DNA from: a virus
IMG/VR virus record: IMGVR_UViG_3300039098_000023
Span: 1-40,856 of that record
Length of the DNA: 40,856 nt
Direction: 5' to 3' (one strand)
Position 1 is the first letter of the stretch; each line of letters begins with the position of its first letter. This document shows, one piece after another, positions 27,600-36,600 of this stretch. The notes under the pieces were generated by a model that was not told the origin of the DNA, searched no databases, and saw nothing but the letters and a program-made list of their open reading frames with translations. Both the position numbers and the translations under genes were made by a program.

Positions 27600-30500
27600 A
27601 TGGCAAATACATTCGAGAGATTAGGGATTGAGGTAAACCTTAAATTAGGTAAAGACTTCGGAAGAGTCCTAAAGAAGATAAGATCTGATCTAAACAGTAT
27701 AAACGCTAAAAACCTAACTCAGTTCGCTACTGTTGCTAATAATCTTACCGCCAGTCTAACGAAGACTAGTGCTAGCCTAGAGAAGACTGTAACTAGCACT
27801 ACTAAATTAGCTAACAGTGCCAATAAGTTGTCTACAGGGTTTAAAGATACAGGTAAAGCTGCTGATGATGCAGGAAAAAAGACTAATCAGTTCAGTAAGA
27901 ATATGAAAAGTCTTACTCTACATGTAGTTCAAGTAATGGCTATCCGTAGAGCGTTTATGGCTGTATCAACAGCTATAGGTACTGCTGTTGGTCAAGCATT
28001 AGACTTGAATCAAACTATGGCAGAAGTTGGAGCTATCTCTAATGCCTCATCTAGTGACTTAGCTAAGTTTGAAGAAGCAGCTATCGCTATCGGTTCGTCT
28101 TCTAAATTTACAGCAGTAGAAGTTGCTGCTACAATGAAGATATTAGCGCAAGCTGGCGTTGAGGCAGCGCAATTAGCAACAGCAACGCAGAACGTAGAAT
28201 TCTTTGCTACAGGTACAGGCTCAGGAGCTGTTGAGGCTACAAAAGCTTTTACTACTGCTATGCGTGTATGGAACATCGAGGGCGAAGAGACTAATAGAAT
28301 AGCTAACGTTCTAACTGCGTCTATGAATAATAGTAAGTTAACAACTAGCGACATGTCTACAGCGTTCAACTACTTAGCTAACCAATCTGAGGCGTTAGGT
28401 ATAGGGCTAGAAGAAACTTCAGCTATTATCGCTACCATGACAAATAGAGGTATGCGAGCTTCAACAGTCGGTACAGGTATGGCTGGTGTATTAGTCCGGT
28501 TATCGAAACCGACAGCGCGAATAGCTGAACTACTTGAGTCTGTAGGTCTTACTACTGAGGACGTTAACCCTCAATTACACGAGTTCGCAGATATATTAGA
28601 TACGATGTCTGACGCAGGTATTACCGCCACTGACGTGTTAGGTACGTTTGAGCGTAGAACTGGTAGAGCCTTAGTTACTGCCTTAGACGCTGGCGGTGAA
28701 GCATTTAGACGCATGAAGAACGATATAACAGACACAGATTCTTCACTAGTAGCGTACACTAGAACTATGGATGGAGCACGAGCAAAACTAAACGTGCTAC
28801 AGTCAGAGTTACTTGCTAGCGTTAGCGGTATAGGTAAAGACTTAGCGGCCCCACTTAACGCAGCACTTATTGCACTATCTGATTTAGCTGTAGGGATAGG
28901 GGAACCTCTAGGTAAAGCAGTTGCTGGCATAGGGCTATTAGTAGTTGCACTAGGCGCACTAGTTGCAGCGTTTTCGTTTGTTAGCGCCGCTACAGTAGCA
29001 GCCGTAGCTCCGTGGGCAGCAGCACTAGGATTAGTAGCGCTAGCTGTAGGTGCTATAGGACATGAAGCTAATTCAGCAAAGCGAGAAATGCATGAATTAC
29101 TAAAGGTTTGGGCAGAGCAAGAGTCTGAGATACAAAGAACAAAGTCAGCTATGTCGCAACTAAATTCTGAGCTAGAACGCGCAAGGAAGTCTGGTGAAGA
29201 CCATGTAGTTTTATCAGAAACTCTAAAGACTAGACTATCAGAGCTAACAGACCAATACCCACACTTATCAGCAGCAGCAAAAGCAACCTCTATAACCTTA
29301 GATCAAGGTACAGCTGTATACGAGCGAACAACTAAAGCAGTTAACGATCTTAAGGATGCGCAGTTACAAGCACAAATAGAAATTTATAACAAAAAAGCTA
29401 TAGATATAGAGTCTAAGCAGTCGTCATTGAGGTTAGTAGACGCACAGCTAGCACAGCAAGAGCAACTACTAGAGTCTAGGTCTATAACTCAAGCACTTGC
29501 ATCAGAAGGTAGGCAACTTACACTCGACCATCAGGTTTTGCAGTCAAAGAGGGTAAGACTAAATGATGAGATAACCTCATTAATAGCGCAACAAAAGGTG
29601 TTAGAGGCATCATCTACAAAATCTAGGCGGCTGGAATTGCAAGACGATAGGCTAGTTAAACGTAAAACGACTGGCGAGGAAGGAACTGAGGACTTTGTTG
29701 GGCCTACAAAGCCTACTTCAACGATAGCAACTCTAGCAGTAGAAACAGCTAGAATAGGTACTGTGGACAAAACAACAGCGAGTATTTTCGCACAAAAGGA
29801 AGCTGAGGACGATCTAGCGGCTGCAATTATGAGAGTGGCTACAGCTAGAGCTACCGCTGATGAGAGGGCTGCTGGTAATGTAACAATAACGCAAGCAAGA
29901 CTAAATACTAATAGCGAAGAGATAGCGATACTAGAAGGTCAGCGGTCAGGATATCAAGATCTATCAGATACGCTAGCAGCAAAGCACCTGCTATCCGACC
30001 GAGAGGATAAGAAAGCTAAGCTATACACCACCACTATAGAATCGCTAACTACTAAAATTTTAGGGCTAAATACAGCTAGGCAGGACTTAATCAGTACCTC
30101 TATTAAAGCAGACATTGACTACGATGCAGAGATAGCAAAGCTAGTTAAAGCTAATGATGAGTTTGTTGAAGCGTCCAACATTATAGCACAAGAGGCGGCT
30201 GCTAGTCAGGCTAAGGCAGAGTTAAAGGCTTACGAAGATACACTCAGTTCTAGCACAGAAACAATGGAAGCTAGGGGAGAAGCTTTTAAGAAGGCTAAGC
30301 TAGCTATAGTCGCCAAACTATCAGCGGAAGAGGATGCAGAGTTAGCTGAGTACCTTAAAGGTAAACCTAGTGATGCAGATAGCGCTAAATTATCGGAAGA
30401 CGCAATCAAGAAAGCAGTAGCGGCTGAGGCTATAGTGCGAGAAGCACTACAGAAAAAGTATAAAGCAAAAAAAGCTACCGCTATTGCTGGATTAAGTACA

Positions 30501-31577
30501 GAGTGGAACATAGAAGTAAGCCAGCAATCGTTGGACTCTATAGATCGCGCTACTGAGGCTGAGCGTAGTAAGCTAGAAATACTTAAAGAGCAAGCGTGGA
30601 CTTCTGAGGATCTATATAAGTTACGGCAAGACGATGCAGAGTTAACTATACAAAACTTAGAAGATAAGAAAGCTCTATATGCGCAAGAGATAGAAAACTT
30701 TAGTATACTAGAGTCGATACAAGTGCTTAATACCGCACAGAAACAAGAGAGAGATCTTCTATTAGAAACTGAGAAGGCTATAACTGCTGAAATACAAGCG
30801 CAGAAAGCTAGGAAGGAAGTAGATCCTAATAGCTTTGCAGGGATAAAGAAGGGTGCTAAAGAGTCTACACAAAGCTTCGAAGAAGGTACAGATCTTCAGA
30901 CACTATCTAGTGAGGTAACTACTACTGCGTTAGGTGGTACGACAAGCGCAATCACTGATATGATACAAGCTCTTAAGGAAGGTGAGAATGCGTGGGAATC
31001 CTTTAAGTCCTCTTTAGCTAACGTAGCAAACGAGATAGTAGCAGAAATTGAGAAGATGGTAATAAAATTCTTAATTCTAGCGGCAGTAAAGCAGATAGCT
31101 GGATACGCTAGCCCTTCGGTACAAACAGCAGGCTTGTCTAAGACTAACATTTCAACAGCGGCAACTGGTGGGTACTTTGATGGTAACACAATTAGTAATT
31201 ACGCAGCTGGAGGGATTCATGTAGGTAGTGGCCCCGTTGCGGCAGACGCAGCAACAGTAGGCGTTGACTCTATTAACGCTATGATAATGCCTGGTGAGTT
31301 CGTAATGAAAAGAGCAGCAGTTGACTACTACGGACTAAAGAAGATGACTAAACTAAATCAGATGAGGTTCGCGGAAGGTGGTTCGTCTGGTGGTGCAGGA
31401 GATCAAAGCGGAGACTCTGACAAAGCTGATGCAGATTTTGTACTTAATATTATAAACGTAGTAGATCCTAACTCGATCCCAAGAACATCAGACACTGAGA
31501 TTATAAACGTAATTCAAATGGATGCTGCTAAGAACGGCCCTGCTACCAGGACGTTACGCGAAAAGATGTCTAGGTAA
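27600..31577 (+). CDS. Tape measure protein
   Basis: 1325 residues from ATG 27600 (GGAG upstream); a longer start in the terminator is rejected. It sets tail length and helps DNA entry. Residues about 130-420 hold the TP901-type core (L-D-L-N-Q-T-M-A-E-V-G-A-I-S-N-A, V-L-T-A-S-M-N-N-S...G-M-R-A-S). Hydrophobic helices at about 450-500 (I-G-L-L-V-V-A-L-G-A-L-V-A-A-F-S-F-V) are followed by long coiled coils to ~1150, then a Gly-rich end with H-V-G-S-G-P-V and M-I-M-P-G-E-F-V-M-K-R. If 1.5 angstrom per residue holds, the tail is roughly 200 nm (inference). Confidence 0.95.
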   Translation: MANTFERLGIEVNLKLGKDFGRVLKKIRSDLNSINAKNLTQFATVANNLTASLTKTSASLEKTVTSTTKLANSANKLSTGFKDTGKAADDAGKKTNQFSKNMKSLTLHVVQVMAIRRAFMAVSTAIGTAVGQALDLNQTMAEVGAISNASSSDLAKFEEAAIAIGSSSKFTAVEVAATMKILAQAGVEAAQLATATQNVEFFATGTGSGAVEATKAFTTAMRVWNIEGEETNRIANVLTASMNNSKLTTSDMSTAFNYLANQSEALGIGLEETSAIIATMTNRGMRASTVGTGMAGVLVRLSKPTARIAELLESVGLTTEDVNPQLHEFADILDTMSDAGITATDVLGTFERRTGRALVTALDAGGEAFRRMKNDITDTDSSLVAYTRTMDGARAKLNVLQSELLASVSGIGKDLAAPLNAALIALSDLAVGIGEPLGKAVAGIGLLVVALGALVAAFSFVSAATVAAVAPWAAALGLVALAVGAIGHEANSAKREMHELLKVWAEQESEIQRTKSAMSQLNSELERARKSGEDHVVLSETLKTRLSELTDQYPHLSAAAKATSITLDQGTAVYERTTKAVNDLKDAQLQAQIEIYNKKAIDIESKQSSLRLVDAQLAQQEQLLESRSITQALASEGRQLTLDHQVLQSKRVRLNDEITSLIAQQKVLEASSTKSRRLELQDDRLVKRKTTGEEGTEDFVGPTKPTSTIATLAVETARIGTVDKTTASIFAQKEAEDDLAAAIMRVATARATADERAAGNVTITQARLNTNSEEIAILEGQRSGYQDLSDTLAAKHLLSDREDKKAKLYTTTIESLTTKILGLNTARQDLISTSIKADIDYDAEIAKLVKANDEFVEASNIIAQEAAASQAKAELKAYEDTLSSSTETMEARGEAFKKAKLAIVAKLSAEEDAELAEYLKGKPSDADSAKLSEDAIKKAVAAEAIVREALQKKYKAKKATAIAGLSTEWNIEVSQQSLDSIDRATEAERSKLEILKEQAWTSEDLYKLRQDDAELTIQNLEDKKALYAQEIENFSILESIQVLNTAQKQERDLLLETEKAITAEIQAQKARKEVDPNSFAGIKKGAKESTQSFEEGTDLQTLSSEVTTTALGGTTSAITDMIQALKEGENAWESFKSSLANVANEIVAEIEKMVIKFLILAAVKQIAGYASPSVQTAGLSKTNISTAATGGYFDGNTISNYAAGGIHVGSGPVAADAATVGVDSINAMIMPGEFVMKRAAVDYYGLKKMTKLNQMRFAEGGSSGGAGDQSGDSDKADADFVLNIINVVDPNSIPRTSDTEIINVIQMDAAKNGPATRTLREKMSR

Positions 31578-31602
31578 TAATAACAGGCGGTAGTTAGAAC
31601 AT

Positions 31603-31641
31603 AAAATAGTAGAGGGGTAATTTAGCTTCTCTACTATTTTT
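31603..31641 (+). terminator. Terminator after the tape measure
   Basis: A 12-bp stem AAAATAGTAGAG/CTCTACTATTTT with a 14-nt loop and following T's. Confidence 0.88.
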
Positions 31642-31657
31642 ATTTGGAGATAATATA

Positions 31658-32059
31658 ATGGCAAAACTAACATACCCGACGGTATATGAAGACCCTAACA
31701 AAGGCACTACTAGGTTCCCAAATCCGTCGTTACCTATAACAATGAGCAGAAGACCTAACATAGTTAACTCTGTATTTAGTAGCGGTCACGAACAACGTCG
31801 CCCTAAAGGTATTCCTTTAGCTGTATACGATGTACGCTACAACGGTTTATTCGCAACCCAAGCTAGTATATTAGAGGAGTTCTTCATGGCTTGTTATGGT
31901 AGCGCGTACTCTTTCTATTGGAGCCACCCAGACCCTAATGAAAACGGAGAACAGATAAGCGTTAGGTTTGACGGTGAGTTTGTGAAGCGATACAAGTACC
32001 ATAGTAGCAACGGAGCTATTTATGAGGTACAATTCAAGTTAAATCAGGTAACGTCGTGA
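31658..32059 (+). CDS. Minor tail protein (lambda gpM-like)
   Basis: 133 residues, GGAG upstream. It has the short, strand-rich form of gpM-like distal tail proteins (V-Y-D-V-R-Y-N-G-L-F, E-E-F-F-M-A-C-Y-G, S-F-Y-W-S-H-P). The position directly after the tape measure and before K/L homologues matches lambda. Family call by synteny plus general features. Confidence 0.75.
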   Translation: MAKLTYPTVYEDPNKGTTRFPNPSLPITMSRRPNIVNSVFSSGHEQRRPKGIPLAVYDVRYNGLFATQASILEEFFMACYGSAYSFYWSHPDPNENGEQISVRFDGEFVKRYKYHSSNGAIYEVQFKLNQVTS

Positions 32060-32385
32060 CAAAATACGTAGCAGACAAACTAACGGAGTTACTTAGGGTT
32101 AACCCTTTCTATGAAATATGTGGGTTAATTACTGATAACGGTGACGTAATCGAGATAGCTAATGTAGCTAAACATAAAGCTAATAACTACGTATTTGACA
32201 CGCTCAGTTACTACAGCGAACTTAGAGAACTTAAAAGATTAAACATTAAAGTAGTAGCTACTTGGCACAGTCACCCGCACTGTAACTCTGAGCCTTCTAC
32301 TTTGGATATAGAATATTTTCTTAAAAGCGAGTATGATATGGTTATAGTTTCTTTTGATGGGGTAAGGGAGTTGAAACATGCCTAA
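32056..32385 (+). CDS. JAMM (Mov34/MPN) metallopeptidase, N-terminal part of gpK
   Basis: 109 residues, GTG start overlapping the gpM stop (GTGA). The JAMM site is complete: Y-E-I-C-G-L-I near residue 18 (acid), then A-T-W-H-S-H-P-H-C-N-S-E-P-S-T-L-D (about 70-86), i.e. H-x-H-x10-D. In lambda gpK this domain is fused to NlpC/P60; here it is its own gene, with L between the halves. It probably works in tail tip assembly or cell-wall passage. Confidence 0.9.
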   Translation: MTKYVADKLTELLRVNPFYEICGLITDNGDVIEIANVAKHKANNYVFDTLSYYSELRELKRLNIKVVATWHSHPHCNSEPSTLDIEYFLKSEYDMVIVSFDGVRELKHA

Positions 32386-33241
32386 AAGTTATACTAATAC
32401 GTTATTCAGCGAAGAGTCCGAAAAATTAGAGCAATCTAGGTTACTGAATTTAATTTCTGTAGACATAGATACTTGGGGTACTGCTACGTCAGTGCAAGGG
32501 CTTACCACTTTATACGACGTAACAAATATGTCTGACTACATAGTAGATGAGTGTATCCGATTAGTTGGTCAACCAGGGATATTTAAAGTATTAGCTAAGC
32601 ACACTACAACAGTAACACTAGATAAAGCTCCTACGGTTAGTCAAACTGAAGTAAAAGTTAAACAAGTAATGAATATAGTAGATAGCAACTATAGTGTTAC
32701 GTACGGCGGTACGTTGTACTATGCGTTCCCTGTAAAGTATGACCCACCAACTGTCGGTGTATCTGGTACTACAGAGATGGCTACTATAACTGTAGCTAAC
32801 GCAGACAGGGCTATTATGTATTACGTTGAGCGAGATCCTAAATGGTTTGTAGGTAACAGGGTGGAGGTTAAGAAAGTATTTGAAAATATACTAGACTTTA
32901 TATATACTCCTGACGCTTCTGGAGCTGTTGTAGTAACAAATAACCCTACAGCAGATAGTGACTCGTACTTACGTGAATCGCATACAATAGATGCTTACGC
33001 TGCAAACGAAACTTCAGTTCAGTTCGCACTAAAACCTTCTATTCGCGTAGACGTTAAATTACCTCGCAGAAGGTTCTTAAAAGGTAGTTGCTATTTTAGA
33101 TTTAAAGACCCAAACTCTTGTCAGTACGACGGGTTAGCTACTGAGTGCCGAAAAACGTGGGATAACTGTGTAACGCTTGGCAACCAAGAGCATTTCGGCG
33201 GGTTTCCTGGGGTGAATAGTAGTAGGCGTATATGGCTATAG
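32378..33241 (+). CDS. Minor tail protein (lambda gpL-like), Fe-S type
   Basis: 287 residues. The C-terminal region shows S-C-Y-F-R-F, N-S-C-Q-Y, T-E-C-R-K-T and W-D-N-C-V-T: four spaced cysteines as in lambda gpL, whose C-terminal domain binds an iron-sulfur cluster. N-terminal and middle parts are beta-rich. It overlaps both neighbours slightly. It would sit in the tail tip under the tube. Confidence 0.88.
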   Translation: MPKSYTNTLFSEESEKLEQSRLLNLISVDIDTWGTATSVQGLTTLYDVTNMSDYIVDECIRLVGQPGIFKVLAKHTTTVTLDKAPTVSQTEVKVKQVMNIVDSNYSVTYGGTLYYAFPVKYDPPTVGVSGTTEMATITVANADRAIMYYVERDPKWFVGNRVEVKKVFENILDFIYTPDASGAVVVTNNPTADSDSYLRESHTIDAYAANETSVQFALKPSIRVDVKLPRRRFLKGSCYFRFKDPNSCQYDGLATECRKTWDNCVTLGNQEHFGGFPGVNSSRRIWL

Positions 33242-33645
33242 AAAAGTATTTAGGCATAGAGTACAAGCATTTAGGCAGAGGGCTTGATGCAGGGGATTGT
33301 TTAAATTTACCTTTGTTATTTTATAAGGACGAGTTCGGTATTAACGTAGAAAATAACCAAGTATATGCAGAAGATTGGTACTTGGATACTCCCACGCTAA
33401 TACTAGACAATTTAAAAAATTTAGGCTTCGTAGATGTTCCAATTAAAGTTCTTAACTACGGAGACGTATTAGTATTTAAGTGGCGAAATACACCAAGCCA
33501 TTTAGGTATATATATAGGCGGAGGTAATTTTTTACATACAGGTGCCCATGGTACTGGGCTATCTAGTGTGTTCTCAGGTGCATGGGCAAGACGAGTGCAT
33601 AGCGTATGGAGGCTAGGCGGTTTATATGATCATAAAAGTAACTAA
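33232..33645 (+). CDS. NlpC/P60 peptidase, C-terminal part of gpK
   Basis: 137 residues. G-L-D-A-G-D-C-L-N-L-P-L-L-F-Y-K gives the catalytic Cys (about 23), and S-H-L-G-I-Y-I-G-G-G-N-F-L-H-T gives the His (about 88). NlpC/P60 enzymes cut peptide stems of peptidoglycan. As a tail-tip component it would open the wall at entry. It is separate from the JAMM half (32056-32385). Confidence 0.9.
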   Translation: MAIEKYLGIEYKHLGRGLDAGDCLNLPLLFYKDEFGINVENNQVYAEDWYLDTPTLILDNLKNLGFVDVPIKVLNYGDVLVFKWRNTPSHLGIYIGGGNFLHTGAHGTGLSSVFSGAWARRVHSVWRLGGLYDHKSN

Positions 33646-36600
33646 TAAATATAAAAAATATACTAACGGGTTATCGGAGATACAAGGAATAGGAACTACG
33701 CTTGGTGAGGTAGTTAAAGATCTTTTACAACGATACCCACAGTTATACGTATTCCTTATGGAGGGCAAGGCTAGCGAAGGTTTTAAAGCCGCTATGTCTC
33801 TCGACGGTGAAGCGGTGTGGTCTAAGGAGCACCTAAAGCTACCTGTAACAGAACTATCTGTACTAGAGCTAAACGAGTATATTATCCCTAGCGGATCAGG
33901 TAAAACAGCACAAATAATAGTAGGTATAGTGTTAATAATCGTAGGGGTGTTGCTTTTAGGGTATACTAGCGGCGGCAGTGCGTCTTTAATTATAGCAGGT
34001 GTAGGTATGATCGTTGGCGCATTATTAGCTCCAGATTTACCTACACAAGAGAAGTATGAACCGCAGAACTACACATTTAGCGGTATCAAAAACACCACAC
34101 AAGAAGGTACACCTTTAGGTATTGTTTATGGTACTTACAGAGTTGGTGGGCATTGGTTAAACGTATACGTAAAAGAGCTAGGCAGTTCTACTTATCTATA
34201 CGGTCAATTAGGGCTGTGTGAGGGTGAGATAGAGGCTATTAATGATGTAGTTGTTAACGAGCGCCCAGAAGACACATTCGTATCTTTGACTACTGATAAA
34301 CGCTACGGAACCGCAGACCAAACAGAAATGTCATGGTTCCACAGAACTGCTAACTCGTACCCACTAGGTACTGAGATAGTAAATATAGGCTCTACTTGGG
34401 CGATACCAGTACAGTCAGACACAATTACAGTATCTATAGGAGCTAATAGCTTCTTCAGGACTAATGATGAAGGTAAGACTAGAGCCACAGATGCTACATA
34501 TCTAATTCAATACAGAGAATTTGGTAGCACCACATGGAACAGTTTATATAGTGGCAGATTCACTGCGGGTACTAAAACAGATATTTGGAAAGACTACATA
34601 TACGAGTTCCCTACTGTTGGGGATTGGGAGTTAAGGTTCGAGCGCACATCAGCTGTAAACGCGGATGGAACTAATAAGTTATACGTAAAGCATGTAACAG
34701 TAGATACTGCCCAAGACAAGCTAACGTACCCTAATACTGCATTACTTGGGGTAAGGATAAAAGCTAATGATCAGTTACACGGAAACTTACCTGTAATAAC
34801 GTCAGAAGTATTAGGTAGGAAAGTATATGTACCTACAGGATACAACGGATCTGACCGCAGTTGGGATTCTGCTTGGGATGGTAGCTTATCTAGCATTAAG
34901 CAGTGGACTAATAACCCTATCTGGTGTCTTTATGATTTGTTTACTGATAGGATGTCGGGGCTAGGTGAGTATCTACAGCTAGATGCAGACCAAAATGAGT
35001 TACTTGTAGCTCAGTTAGTTATGTTATCAGACTACTGCGACGATAAGGTACTGACAGATTTAGGGCAAGAGGAGCCTAGATTTAGCTTAGATATGCACAT
35101 CGCAGATTCTACTAACGCTCAAGATCTCATATCCGAGATCTTGACCTGTATGCGAGCACATATCTTTTATAGCGAAGGGTTATTACAGGTAGGGATAGAT
35201 AGACCTCTACCTATGACGCAAATATTTACAAATAGTAGTATAATTAAAGATACATTTTCACAAGCTTCTTTTCCTACGGACAAAAAATACAACGTAGTAG
35301 AAGTGCAGTACAGTAATAAAGATAATAGGTATCAATTAGAGGTATTTCGACTAGAATCTAGAGAATTACAATTAGATTCTACTATCGAAGAACGTAAGCA
35401 GACTTTAACTCTGAAGACAGTTACTAGCTACACGCAAGCGTTAAGATTAGCTAGGTACTTATTGTTAGTAGCCCAAACATCGCATTCAATTAGTTTTAAA
35501 ACGGGCACAGATAGTCTTTGTAGTCAAGTTGGTGACGTTATCGGTATACAAAACGATACCGCCCAATGGGGAGAGGGGGGTAGAATAGCTACAGTAGATG
35601 GGTTATATGCAACTTTGTCGCACCCAATAACGTACCACCCTGACGCTACAGATTTTTATCTAAATATAAAAGTTAATGGGTTAGTAGAATCTATACCTAT
35701 CGAGTTGACTTACGAAGAAAACGCGCTAGGAGAGCTTGAAGCTTGGGATATTAAAGCGTTAAACGGTGAGTATTTACCTGTAATTGTAGACGACACTTAC
35801 GCTATAGGAGTTACCACTAACGTAGTTGCTCCTTTTAAGATAGTAAATATAGCACCAGAATCTGACGACGCCTCTGTTGAATTGACTTGTGTTTCGTACC
35901 ACGAAGACTTATACGCAAAAGCTGACGATATAAACGGTGACGGTTTTCTTGTGCAAGTTAACCACTCTACCTTAGAAGCTCCCACTCATACAGGAGTATC
36001 TGAGTTCTACGTTAATGCTGTATCGTACATAGATGCTATGGGGACAGTTAGAGCAAAAATTGAGGTATTCTATACAGTACCGATCGATACTAACTGGGAT
36101 GGTGCTGTGGTTTCTTACCGAGAAGAGGGAGAAGGCGATGAAACATGGATAGCCCTACCTATTAACATTACAGGGTCAGTGGAGATTGATGCGTTAGACC
36201 TAGATGAAACCTATGAAGTAATTATTACTTCAGTGTTCAAGGACGGGACACGCCAAGCACTTGAGGAAGTAATTACTGGAGCAGTAACTGGTATTATTAT
36301 AGAAAAAGACTCATTTGTGCCTGCAGATATTACAGAGTTACAGACGGTATCTGGGTATTGGCATATAGACTTATCTTGGGGATTACCAGAGGATTCTTCA
36401 ATTGTTCAGGTAGAAGTTTGGGCATCTAAGGATGTTAACGACTTAGCTCAAGCATCACTAATATCTACTACAGGGAAGAGTACTCAGTACACTCACCAAA
36501 ATTTAGAGGTAGGAGTTTTTTGGTATTACTGGGTACGACCACTTAACGCAGGTAATATCAGCGGAAGATTCTATCCAATCGACAACATGGGTGGTGTGCA

